Origin: Reichenbachiella faecimaris
GTDB taxonomy: Bacteria > Bacteroidota > Bacteroidia > Cytophagales > Cyclobacteriaceae
Assembly: GCF_900176375.1 (NCBI RefSeq)
Contig: NZ_FWYF01000002.1
Location: 346,161 to 410,160, forward strand
Length of the DNA: 64,000 bases
Direction: 5' to 3'
Both the position numbers and the translations under genes were made by a program. Positions 53,802 through 62,371 of this stretch are shown one piece after another. Position 1 is the stretch's first letter; every line of letters begins with the position of its first letter. The notes beneath the pieces were generated by a model. It worked only from the letters and a program-made list of their open reading frames with translations. It did no database searches and was not told where the DNA came from.

Positions 53802-53841
53802 AGTTACGGTTGAACATGAAAATTGAAAAACTCTGCAAATT

Positions 53842-55134
53842 ATGACAGAACAGAATAATATCACTCCCCACGACAACAAAGGCTACCTCGACATGGAACT
53901 TCTTCGTTTTACTACAGCAGGTAGTGTAGACGATGGTAAGAGCACATTGATTGGTCGCTTACTCTATGATTCAAAATCGATCTTTGAAGATCAAATGGAT
54001 CAAGTGGCTAAATCCAGTGAAAGAAAGGGGTTAGAACATACAGACTTGGCCTTGCTTACGGATGGACTAAAAGACGAGCGCGAACAAGGGATTACCATTG
54101 ATGTCGCCTATAGATACTTTGCAACACCTAAAAGAAAATTTATTATTGCCGACACCCCCGGCCATATTCAATATACACGGAATATGGTGACAGGTGCTTC
54201 TACAGCTAACTGTGCTTTACTATTAGTAGATGCTCGAAAAGGTGTGATCGAACAAACACAAAGGCACTCAATCATTGCTTCGCTTTTACAAATCCCCCAT
54301 GTGGTTGTTTGTGTCAACAAGATGGACTTAGTCGATTACAGTCAAGAAGTCTTTGGAAAAATCAAAGAGGAATATGAGGCATTCGCATCTAAGTTGGAAG
54401 TAAAAGATATCCGCTTCATTCCCATCTCAGCTTTGAATGGTGACAATGTGGTGAATAGAAGTGAGAATATGTCTTGGTATGAGGGATCTACTCTTCTTTA
54501 TACCTTAGAAAACATCCATATAGGAAGTGATCACAATCATATCGATTGTAGGTTCCCAGTACAAACAGTCATTCGACCAAAAAATGACAAGTATCATGAT
54601 TATCGCGGATATGCAGGACGAATTGCCAGTGGCGTATTCAAACCAGGTGATGAGGTAACAGTTATTCCTTCTGGCTTCAGTTCAAAAATTAAATCTATTG
54701 ATACATTCAATGGTGAACTGGAAGAAGCTTTTGCTCCAATGTCTGTTTCCATTCAACTAGAAGATGAAATTGATATTGGACGCGGAGACATGATTGTTCG
54801 AACAAATAATAAGCCTGAACCCATTCAGGATATCGAGGCTATGATCTGCTGGCTAAATCCTCAAGGACCAAGACCTAGAGCAAAATACATCCTTAGACAC
54901 ACTACAGCTGAAACTAAGACGATGATCAAAGAAATCTGCTATAAACTCGACATTAGTACGCTTCATAGAAACGAAGAAGATAAGGAGATCAAAGCGAATG
55001 ACATTTGTAAAATGAAATTGCGAACAACCAAGCCATTGCTGGCAGACTCTTACAAGAAAAATAGAATAACAGGAAGTCTAATTCTTGTAGATGAAGCTAC
55101 TAATGAAACTGTAGCTGCAGGAATGATTGTTTAA
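53842..55134 (+). CDS. cysN: Sulfate adenylyltransferase subunit 1
   Basis: 430 residues: the GTPase subunit without the C-terminal CysC fusion found in some bacteria. Signatures are GSVDDGKSTLIGRLLYD near 27-43 (G1), DTPGH near 99 (G3), and NKMD near 154 (G4). GTP hydrolysis drives APS formation by CysD. It is separated from cysD by the second four-helix-bundle element. The downstream gap to cysQ is 99 bases and holds a further inverted repeat. Confidence 0.97.
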   Translation: MTEQNNITPHDNKGYLDMELLRFTTAGSVDDGKSTLIGRLLYDSKSIFEDQMDQVAKSSERKGLEHTDLALLTDGLKDEREQGITIDVAYRYFATPKRKFIIADTPGHIQYTRNMVTGASTANCALLLVDARKGVIEQTQRHSIIASLLQIPHVVVCVNKMDLVDYSQEVFGKIKEEYEAFASKLEVKDIRFIPISALNGDNVVNRSENMSWYEGSTLLYTLENIHIGSDHNHIDCRFPVQTVIRPKNDKYHDYRGYAGRIASGVFKPGDEVTVIPSGFSSKIKSIDTFNGELEEAFAPMSVSIQLEDEIDIGRGDMIVRTNNKPEPIQDIEAMICWLNPQGPRPRAKYILRHTTAETKTMIKEICYKLDISTLHRNEEDKEIKANDICKMKLRTTKPLLADSYKKNRITGSLILVDEATNETVAAGMIV

Positions 55135-55143
55135 AAAAACACT

Positions 55144-55230
55144 AACCTTTAACATTAACCGTTGAATTCAACCAAATACGAATTGGTTCGAAAATCATAA
55201 GTTAAAGGTCAACGGTTAAAAGTTAATGTT
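55144..55230. repeat. Inverted repeat between cysN and cysQ without a gene
   Basis: TTAACCGTTGA (55155-55165) and TCAACGGTTAA (55209-55219) are perfectly complementary, and CCTTTAAC (55146-55153) pairs with GTTAAAGG (55201-55208) nearby; inner arms AACCAA (55170-55175) and TTGGTT (55183-55188) form a further stem. The words (TTAAC, GTTAA) are those seen in the arms of element 2. No ORF is enclosed. It may be a solo or deleted form of the same element. Confidence 0.45.
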
Positions 55231-55233
55231 ACA

Positions 55234-56007
55234 ATGGATTTACAACCACAACTTGAAGTAGCCAAGATAGCTGCCAAAAAAGCCGCACAAGAAATTCTCA
55301 AGATTTATGAAAGTGGCGATTTTTCAATAGAAGCAAAAGCGGATAACTCTCCCTTAACAAAAGCAGATCGAGCCGCACATTTGGCAATTGTTGCTGAATT
55401 AGAAAAAACCAACTTGCCAATATTGAGCGAAGAAGGTCGAGATATTTCATATGAAGAACGAAAAGACTGGGAATATTTCTGGATGATTGATCCTTTGGAT
55501 GGCACTAAAGAATTCATCAAAAGGAATGGCGAGTTTACAGTCAATATTGCTCTTATCCATAAAAACCAACCTATACTCGGTGTGGTGCAGGTGCCTGTGA
55601 CTCGAAAGTTATACTATGCTTCGGAAGGTGAAGGTTCATTTGTGATCTCCGAAGAAGGGAGTCAAAGGTTAAAGGTTAATGGTAAAAAGTTATCAGAAAA
55701 AGGAATGAAAATTGTTGCTTCCAGATCACACCTGAATGAAGATACAGAGAAATTTATGAGCCAGTTTAGTAACCCTGAAATTGTAAGTATGGGAAGTTCA
55801 TTGAAATTGCTAGCTGTAGCAGAAGGATTGGCTGATCTTTACCCTCGTTTCGCACCAACTATGGAATGGGATACTGCCGCTGCACATGCCATCGTTACAG
55901 AAGCAGGAGGTACGGTCTCAATAAAAGAAAGCAATCAATCCGTTCACTACAATAAACCTAACTTACTGAACCCACATTTTCTTGTTAGCGGTAGCATCAC
56001 AATGTAG
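55234..56007 (+). CDS. cysQ: 3'(2'),5'-bisphosphate nucleotidase (PAP phosphatase)
   Basis: 257 residues, the family length. It degrades PAP, the by-product of sulfotransferases, to AMP. The inositol-monophosphatase-type metal motif is DPLDGTKEFI near 89-98, and EWDTAAAHAI near 214-223 is the second motif. It completes the block and is the gene expected when PAPS is used by sulfotransferases. Inside the gene, 55660-55692 contains a run of TTAA/GGTTAA words like those in the intergenic arms, but the protein length is normal and the frame is intact. Confidence 0.95.
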   Translation: MDLQPQLEVAKIAAKKAAQEILKIYESGDFSIEAKADNSPLTKADRAAHLAIVAELEKTNLPILSEEGRDISYEERKDWEYFWMIDPLDGTKEFIKRNGEFTVNIALIHKNQPILGVVQVPVTRKLYYASEGEGSFVISEEGSQRLKVNGKKLSEKGMKIVASRSHLNEDTEKFMSQFSNPEIVSMGSSLKLLAVAEGLADLYPRFAPTMEWDTAAAHAIVTEAGGTVSIKESNQSVHYNKPNLLNPHFLVSGSITM

Positions 56008-56012
56008 ATTTC

Positions 56013-56025
56013 ACTAAGTTTGCGC
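56013..56025 (+). promoter_or_regulatory. Candidate promoter core for the SLBB export gene
   Basis: ACTAAGTTTGCGC includes TAAGTTTG (56015-56022) as -7 element followed by C. It lies 20 bases before the ATG at 56042 and is identical over 13 bases to the candidate promoter of the cys block. The -33 region is not clear. Confidence 0.55.
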
Positions 56026-56041
56026 AAAATTTGTGCTGTTT

Positions 56042-58585
56042 ATGAAAAATAATTCTTTCATTTTGTTAGTCCTAGTGCTAACATTTTTTTTCTCTGGCTA
56101 TAATACATTATTCGCTCAACAAGAGCTTAACGTGAACAATATTGCGAGTATCAATATTGATGACTTATCTGATGCTCAAATCCAGAAGTTCATAACTAAA
56201 GTTGAGGAGAGTGGCTACACCGAGGATCAGCTAATCATGATGGCGAAGTCACGCGGAATGAGTGAACTTCAAATTCAAAAGCTGAGAGCTAGAATCATGC
56301 AAGTTCGTTCAGGCAAAACTTCAAATGAGCAAAATTCCACACTAACAAATTTAAGACAGTCTAAACTTCAGCAAAAAAAGGAACTTGATAAAGAAGCAGG
56401 ATTTGATTTAGATCCAAACGATCCGTTTTTTAATCTATTGGGAGATTCTACAGAAGTAGAAGATGAAGGGCTTAAAGTTTTTGGACTTGAATTTTTCAAA
56501 AATAGCACCCTAACTTTTGAGCCAGGACTAAATATGCCAACTCCCAAGAATTATGTAGTTGGCCCTGGAGATGAAATGATCATTGATATTTGGGGAGCCT
56601 CCGAACAAACTTATCAGCTGATGGTTTCACCAGAAGGCTCTATTCGAGTACCAAATCTAGGCCCAATTTATGTATCAGGTCTCACGGTTGAAGCCTTAAA
56701 ATCGAAAGTCATCTCAAGGCTAAAAAAGATTTACAGCACCATAGGGAGAGGCTCCTATGCAGACGTCACACTCGGTCAAATTCGTTCAACAAATGTACAT
56801 GTGATTGGAGAAGTGAAGAAGCCAGGCACCTACACGCTCTCTTCATTCGGGACTGTATTTAACGCATTGTATAGTGCAGGTGGGCCTACTGAAGACGGTT
56901 CCTTCAGAAAAATAGAAATTTACCGTTCGCGCGAATTGATATCAACCCTTGATGCTTATAAATTTTTAGTGGAAGGAACAGGAGAAAATATCACATTGCA
57001 AGATCAGGATGTGGTAATCGTCAGACCTTATACCAATCGTATCATTTTTGACGGAGAAGTAAAAAATCCTGCCATTTACGAAATATTAGATGACGAAACC
57101 TTTGAAGACCTTTTGTTGTACTCTGGTGGTTTTACGGATAAGGCCTATAGGGGTGTAGTCAATTTAAGAAGAGTAGAAAAAAACCGTAAAACAGTTCGTT
57201 CCATTGACCTAGACAGTGTCGGCAACTTCAACATGAAGAATGGAGATGAAATCTATGTAAGTAAAATTACTAATGAATTCATTGATCGTGTCACGCTGGA
57301 AGGCCCAGTAATGAATCCAGGAGAATATGAACTGCGTGAAGAAATGACTTTGTTGCAACTGATCAATAAGGCTGATGGTCTAAAAGGGGATGTCTTTATG
57401 GAACGTGGAGTCATCATCAGACAGAACACTGACTTTACGCTCGCAAGTACTGCTTTCGACCCTAAGAAAATTTTAAGTGGGGAAGAATCAATAGTTCTTG
57501 AAAATAATGACATCGTAAAATTCCAATCCATCTATGACCTACGAGAAGAGTATCATATCACAATTGAAGGCGAAGTGCAAAGGCCTGGGAAATTTTCGTA
57601 CGCCTCAGGTATGACTGTTGAAAATCTTATCTTTCTAGCAGGTGGCTTCAAAGAATCTGCTTCGAAGTCGTTTGTAGAAGTTGCACGTAGAATTAACCCA
57701 GACAGCGCCAAAGATTTTAACAACACCGCTGAGATATTCAATTTTAGCATCAGCAAAAACCTTTCCCTTTCACGCGAAGTCTCTCAGTTTACTTTAGAGC
57801 CTTTCGACCTGGTAGTAATTAGACGAAGCCCATTCTTCGACGATCAAGAAGTGATTAGAATTGAGGGAGAAGTTAAATACCCAGGTATGTATGCCCTCGA
57901 CCAGAAGGATGAGAGAATTTCTTCTGTACTTAAACGATCTGGCGGCTTAACCAATTTTGCTTATTCAAAGGGAGCTACTTTAATTAGAAGAACAGAATTT
58001 TATATTCCTCCTGAGTTCCTTTCAGAGGATGATGAGGGTAATGTAATTGTGAAAAAAGCCGATGGGGGTGATGCTTCCAAAATTAGAAGAGAAGATCTTA
58101 CTTATCTTTTTAAGAGAGATACACTGTTTGCAGATAGTGCTCAAATTTTTAGACAGCAAGAATCAATAGGGATTGAGTTGGACAAAGTTTTGAAGGATCC
58201 AGGGGGTAAGTTTGATTTAATTCTCAGAGAAGGGGATATATTAAGTATTCCTAGAGCACTTCAGACCGTTCGAGTCCGAGGTGAGGTACTATACCCAAGT
58301 AACGTAAGGCATGACAACAATTATGGATTTAAGAAATTTGTTGCCTCAGCTGGAGGCTTTGACCAAGATGCTAAAAAGTCTAAATCCTACGTCATTTATG
58401 CCAATGGTCTATCTGCACAAACCAAGAGTTTTCTGTTCTTTAAGTCATACCCCAAAGTAGAACCAGGAGCAGAAATCGTAGTTCCACGTAAACCAGAAAA
58501 GACTCCTTTAACTGCTCAAGCATGGGTAGCGATGGCTTCAAGTATAGCTACACTGGCTTTGGTAATAGACAGGTTGGTAAATTAA
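56042..58585 (+). CDS. Multi-SLBB polysaccharide export outer-membrane protein (Wza-like)
   Basis: 847 residues from the ATG at 56042; a GTG three codons upstream is in frame. A signal peptide (ending near LFAQQ) is followed by a helical region and a polysaccharide export domain, NYVVGPGDEMIIDIWGASEQTY near 175-196. Repeated SLBB domains follow, marked by V-x-GEVxxPGxY-like motifs (for example near 260, 345, 425, 515, 615, 750). A final membrane segment ends the protein. It forms the outer-membrane channel for the exported polysaccharide. It comes right before the Wzz-like gene (7-base gap), so the two form an export operon. Confidence 0.94.
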   Translation: MKNNSFILLVLVLTFFFSGYNTLFAQQELNVNNIASINIDDLSDAQIQKFITKVEESGYTEDQLIMMAKSRGMSELQIQKLRARIMQVRSGKTSNEQNSTLTNLRQSKLQQKKELDKEAGFDLDPNDPFFNLLGDSTEVEDEGLKVFGLEFFKNSTLTFEPGLNMPTPKNYVVGPGDEMIIDIWGASEQTYQLMVSPEGSIRVPNLGPIYVSGLTVEALKSKVISRLKKIYSTIGRGSYADVTLGQIRSTNVHVIGEVKKPGTYTLSSFGTVFNALYSAGGPTEDGSFRKIEIYRSRELISTLDAYKFLVEGTGENITLQDQDVVIVRPYTNRIIFDGEVKNPAIYEILDDETFEDLLLYSGGFTDKAYRGVVNLRRVEKNRKTVRSIDLDSVGNFNMKNGDEIYVSKITNEFIDRVTLEGPVMNPGEYELREEMTLLQLINKADGLKGDVFMERGVIIRQNTDFTLASTAFDPKKILSGEESIVLENNDIVKFQSIYDLREEYHITIEGEVQRPGKFSYASGMTVENLIFLAGGFKESASKSFVEVARRINPDSAKDFNNTAEIFNFSISKNLSLSREVSQFTLEPFDLVVIRRSPFFDDQEVIRIEGEVKYPGMYALDQKDERISSVLKRSGGLTNFAYSKGATLIRRTEFYIPPEFLSEDDEGNVIVKKADGGDASKIRREDLTYLFKRDTLFADSAQIFRQQESIGIELDKVLKDPGGKFDLILREGDILSIPRALQTVRVRGEVLYPSNVRHDNNYGFKKFVASAGGFDQDAKKSKSYVIYANGLSAQTKSFLFFKSYPKVEPGAEIVVPRKPEKTPLTAQAWVAMASSIATLALVIDRLVN

Positions 58586-58592
58586 TTAAGCT

Positions 58593-59684
58593 ATGTCAGA
58601 AGAAAACAAAAGCCACATAGTACAAGATGATGAAATTGACTTGGTTGAATTAGCCAAGACCATTTGGTCAGGGCGTAAGTTTATTGCTAAAGTAACTGGT
58701 GTTTTCATTATTTTAGGACTGGTCATTGCATTTACTAGTCCTGTAGAATATGAAGCTTCTTGTAAACTACTACCAGAATCTACGGAAGGATCTATGCCGA
58801 ACCTTGGTGGCCTAGGTGGTTTGGCCGGATTGGCTGGTATCGACATAGGAGGCATGGCAGGCGGAGGAGGCACGCTTTCACCTCAGTTGTATCCTGAAAT
58901 TGTCAATAGTTTACCATTCATACTTGACGTAATGAATGATACTATATACTTTGAAAGCATTGACCTTAGAACAACATCGTTTGACTATTTTGAGAATATC
59001 GCTAAGCCTTCGTTGTTTGGGTATGTTTTAAAGTACACGATTGGGCTACCTGGTGTCCTCAAGTCTGCTTTGACCATAGAGAAGCTGCCCGAAGATCAAA
59101 GCAATACACAGGAATTCTACCGTTTATCCAAGAAGGAATGGAAAATCATTGAGAAGTTTAAGGACAGAATTGCCCTTAGTATCGAAGAAGAGACAGGATT
59201 GATTGCGATCAAAGTAGAAATGCCGGATCCGTACGCAGCAGCTCAGGTTGCCAAAAAAATCGAACAAGAGGTGACGAAAGCCGTGATTCAATACAAAACG
59301 AATAAAGCAAAAGATAACCTACAATTTGTAACCGAATCCTTTAAAGACGCAAAAGCAGAATTTGAGTCTCAACAACTTCGCATGGCTCGAGTTACCGACC
59401 GAAACATGAACGTATCATCAGCCACTGCCCAGATCGAGTTGCGCAGGATTGAAAATGAATACAATGTAGCCTTTGAGGTGTACAAAGGGCTAGCTTCTCA
59501 AGTAGAACAAGCCAAAATTAAATTAAAGGAGGAGACACCGGTTTTTACCATTTTTGAACCCTTAAGAATTCCTGAGGATAAGAGCAGTCCGAACAGAATA
59601 ATGATCGTAATTTTGTGCTGCCTCATTGGTGTTTTTACAGGAATTACGGTTTCCATGGCAAAATATTTATTCCCTACTCATTAA
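58593..59684 (+). CDS. Wzz/chain-length determinant family protein
   Basis: 363 residues with the two terminal membrane segments of Wzz proteins (about 28-50 and 335-355) and a large periplasmic middle with coiled coil near 235-285. An unusual glycine-rich loop (LGGLGGLAGLAGIDIGGMAGGGG) lies near 71-93. The C-terminal proline-rich signature EPLRIPEDKSSPNR is near 318. No kinase domain is fused to it. It controls chain length or couples synthesis and export of the polysaccharide. It is paired with the SLBB gene. Confidence 0.92.
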   Translation: MSEENKSHIVQDDEIDLVELAKTIWSGRKFIAKVTGVFIILGLVIAFTSPVEYEASCKLLPESTEGSMPNLGGLGGLAGLAGIDIGGMAGGGGTLSPQLYPEIVNSLPFILDVMNDTIYFESIDLRTTSFDYFENIAKPSLFGYVLKYTIGLPGVLKSALTIEKLPEDQSNTQEFYRLSKKEWKIIEKFKDRIALSIEEETGLIAIKVEMPDPYAAAQVAKKIEQEVTKAVIQYKTNKAKDNLQFVTESFKDAKAEFESQQLRMARVTDRNMNVSSATAQIELRRIENEYNVAFEVYKGLASQVEQAKIKLKEETPVFTIFEPLRIPEDKSSPNRIMIVILCCLIGVFTGITVSMAKYLFPTH

Positions 59685-59685
59685 T

Positions 59686-60708
59686 ATGAAAAAAATACTC
59701 ATTACTGGTGCTGCAGGGTTTATCGGCTTCCATTTAAGCAGAAAGTTTAGTTCTCTCGGCTTTAATGTTGTTGGTATAGATAGTCTCAATGATTATTATG
59801 ATACACAATTAAAAAATGATCGCTTAGAACAACTTAGCTCAATAAATAATTTTACCTTTTTACAAATCTCCATTACTGATAAAGAGAAAATTGATCAACT
59901 TTTTAAATGCGAAAATTTTGAATATGTCATCAACCTCGCAGCTCAGGCAGGTGTGCGTTATAGCATTGATCACCCTTATAAGTATATAGATGCCAATCTG
60001 GTTGGATTCATAAATATTCTTGAAGCTTGTAGAGCTTTCCCAGTGAAGCACCTGATTTTTGCATCTTCTAGTTCGGTATATGGAGCAAATAGAAAAATAC
60101 CATTTGCTGAATCTGACCATGCAGACCATCCTGTTTCCTTATATGCCGCAACTAAAAAAGCGAATGAAATGATGGCTCACTCGTACTCTTCTTTATATAA
60201 TATTTCTTGTACTGGTCTAAGATTTTTTACAGTATATGGGCCGTGGGGAAGACCAGATATGGCCTATTTCAAATTTGCGCAATCTATAATTGAAGGAAAG
60301 GTGATCAAAGTATTTAACAATGGAGATATGGGAAGAGACTTTACCTTCATTGACGATATCGTTGAAAGTATAAGTCGCCTCCTTGATTGCTTACCTAAAA
60401 AAGTTGAAAACTTAAATAGTAGCCCACACATAAGTCAAGTAGCACCATTTGCCGTTTATAATATTGGAAATAACACGCCAGTTAGACTATTAGATTTTAT
60501 CGAAATACTAGAAAAACACCTGGGCATTAAAGCTGTTAAAGAGTTTCTACCAATGCAGCCTGGAGATGTAAAAGAAACCTTTGCAGACATTGAAAGATTG
60601 TCCTCAGTTGTAAATTTTTACCCAAACACAACCCTAAACGATGGACTTGATAGTTTTGTTAAATGGTTCAAGGAATACTACCAAATTAAACAACTAAGAC
60701 CTGATTAA
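59686..60708 (+). CDS. UDP-glucuronate 4-epimerase-like NAD-dependent epimerase
   Basis: 340 residues from the ATG at 59686, directly after the Wzz stop; a longer frame from 59626 overlaps the Wzz gene and is unlikely. The Rossmann fingerprint is TGAAGFIGFHLS at 7-18, the SSS motif is near 124, and the catalytic Tyr-x3-Lys is in YAATKKANE near 150. SLNDYYDTQLK near 38 is typical of UDP-glucuronate 4-epimerases, which yield UDP-galacturonic acid. It begins a second sugar block. Confidence 0.9.
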   Translation: MKKILITGAAGFIGFHLSRKFSSLGFNVVGIDSLNDYYDTQLKNDRLEQLSSINNFTFLQISITDKEKIDQLFKCENFEYVINLAAQAGVRYSIDHPYKYIDANLVGFINILEACRAFPVKHLIFASSSSVYGANRKIPFAESDHADHPVSLYAATKKANEMMAHSYSSLYNISCTGLRFFTVYGPWGRPDMAYFKFAQSIIEGKVIKVFNNGDMGRDFTFIDDIVESISRLLDCLPKKVENLNSSPHISQVAPFAVYNIGNNTPVRLLDFIEILEKHLGIKAVKEFLPMQPGDVKETFADIERLSSVVNFYPNTTLNDGLDSFVKWFKEYYQIKQLRPD

Positions 60709-60732
60709 CATCAAAAAAATATTTATTGGATA

Positions 60733-61359
60733 ATGGAAAACGTATATGAACAAAATTATTTGGCTACATTTTCACAACTGCTAAAAACTTCCGAGTGTAA
60801 TGAAAGTGGGGTTGTTGTAGAACTTTCTGAATTTATGGATAAGTTGGTCAAAAGAACAACAGAAATACAAGTCGATGGAGGAAGAATGTTTATCCTTGGC
60901 AATGGTGCAAGCGCTGCATTCGCGAATCACATGGCACTAGACTGGTCGAAAAATGGAAAAGTAAATACATACTCGCTGAGCGACAGCGCATTATTGACCG
61001 CATTGGCCAATGATTTTTCGTATGAGTCAGCATTTAGTGAATTCCTGAAAATTGAAAAAGCAACAAATAAGGATATTGTTGTTACAATAAGCAGTAGTGG
61101 AAATAGCCCTAACATTGTAAAAACCTTGGAATATTGTAAGGAGAATCAAGTCCAGACTATAGGATTTTCAGGACTTAAAAGCGATAATAAGACAAGAGAC
61201 CTTTCGACTTTTTCCCTCTACGTACCGGCAAAGACATATGGTATGGTAGAATGTATTCATCAAGTATTCCTGCATTTATGGATAGATAAGTTTATGGGCA
61301 TATTCGAATGGGATAGGAATTCAATACAAAACATGAACAATAGCGAATTTAACTTGTAG
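60733..61359 (+). CDS. SIS domain sugar isomerase (GmhA-like)
   Basis: 208 residues. The SIS domain has FILGNGASAAFANHMALDW near 56-74, SDSALLTALANDFSYESAF, and ISSSGNSPNIVKTL near 117-130. It resembles sedoheptulose 7-phosphate isomerases (GmhA) and related capsule-cluster proteins. The glutamate-histidine pair in VECIHQVFLHLW near 175-185 is like the GmhA active site. The product may be a heptose phosphate or another phospho-sugar; it is not decided here. It is followed by the oxidoreductase gene after 9 bases. Confidence 0.87.
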   Translation: MENVYEQNYLATFSQLLKTSECNESGVVVELSEFMDKLVKRTTEIQVDGGRMFILGNGASAAFANHMALDWSKNGKVNTYSLSDSALLTALANDFSYESAFSEFLKIEKATNKDIVVTISSSGNSPNIVKTLEYCKENQVQTIGFSGLKSDNKTRDLSTFSLYVPAKTYGMVECIHQVFLHLWIDKFMGIFEWDRNSIQNMNNSEFNL

Positions 61360-61368
61360 GTAAGAATT

Positions 61369-62367
61369 ATGATCAAGATAGGAATAGCTGGTTTTGGGAA
61401 AATCGGGCAAGTGCGTGCAAATCAAATTGCAAATGATACCAGAGCTAAATTGGTAGCTATCTACGACCTAAAGAAACCAAAACATCTGAATGAAAAGATA
61501 AAGTTCTGCTCATCATTTGAATCGCTTTTGGAGCTAGATTTGGATGCTATATTTGTCTGCGCATACAACAATGTATTGGCTGATTATACCGTAAAAGCGC
61601 TCAATTCCGGATTACATGTTTTTTGTGAAAAACCACCTGCGCGAACTACAACAGAATTGAAGGAGGTCATGCTAGCTGAAAAAGAATCGGGTAAAACGCT
61701 GAAATATGGATTTAATCACAGATATCATTATTCAGTGATGGAAGCCAAAAAAATAATTGACTCAGGCGTAATGGGGAAGTTATTATGGCTAAGAGGAGTT
61801 TACGGAAAAGCTGGCAGTATTGACTACAATAAAAATTGGCGAAACTACAAGAACTATTCGGGGGGAGGAATTCTAATTGACCAGGGCATTCATATGCTGG
61901 ATTTAATGAGATATTTCTCAAAACAAAAATTCACTAAGATTAATAGCTTTGTAACCACTTCTTATTGGGATATTGAGGCCGAAGATAATGCGTTCGCCAT
62001 TATGCAATCAGAAGAAAAAGTGACTGCCACTTTACATTCCAGTGCAACACAATGGAGCCATAAATTTCTTTTGGAAATGTGCTTCGAAGAAGGCTACATA
62101 AATTTGGATGGCATCCTGTCCAACACACGCAGCTACGCACCAGAAAAGCTCATTATAGGAAGGCGTGAATTCGAAGATATTACATTTGCAATGGGTAAAC
62201 CAAAGGAGACCACCACCTATTTTGAAAATGATGATTCATGGAGATTGGAAGTTGAAGAATTTCTCGATGCAATAGAGGGTGTGGGAATTATTGCCAATGG
62301 CACTAGTCAAGATGCATATGATACATTGAGGCTAGTTGAAAATATTTATGAAAATTCTGGATTCTAG
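61369..62367 (+). CDS. Gfo/Idh/MocA family oxidoreductase
   Basis: 332 residues. The N-terminal Rossmann fold is GIAGFGKIGQVRANQI, with the family signature CEKPPARTT near 91-99 and GGGILIDQGIHMLDLM near 164-179, the usual catalytic histidine region. It oxidizes or reduces a sugar, sugar nucleotide or inositol at a carbonyl. The position between a SIS isomerase and a D-2-hydroxyacid dehydrogenase points to a multi-step sugar conversion whose product is unknown. Its stop is 4 bases before the next ATG. Confidence 0.93.
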   Translation: MIKIGIAGFGKIGQVRANQIANDTRAKLVAIYDLKKPKHLNEKIKFCSSFESLLELDLDAIFVCAYNNVLADYTVKALNSGLHVFCEKPPARTTTELKEVMLAEKESGKTLKYGFNHRYHYSVMEAKKIIDSGVMGKLLWLRGVYGKAGSIDYNKNWRNYKNYSGGGILIDQGIHMLDLMRYFSKQKFTKINSFVTTSYWDIEAEDNAFAIMQSEEKVTATLHSSATQWSHKFLLEMCFEEGYINLDGILSNTRSYAPEKLIIGRREFEDITFAMGKPKETTTYFENDDSWRLEVEEFLDAIEGVGIIANGTSQDAYDTLRLVENIYENSGF

Positions 62368-62371
62368 CAAC

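Noticed and set aside
59626-59685. Start of the epimerase inside the Wzz gene
   Set aside because: It would add 20 residues before a Rossmann fold that normally starts within a few residues of the N-terminus. The ATG at 59686 fits the family.
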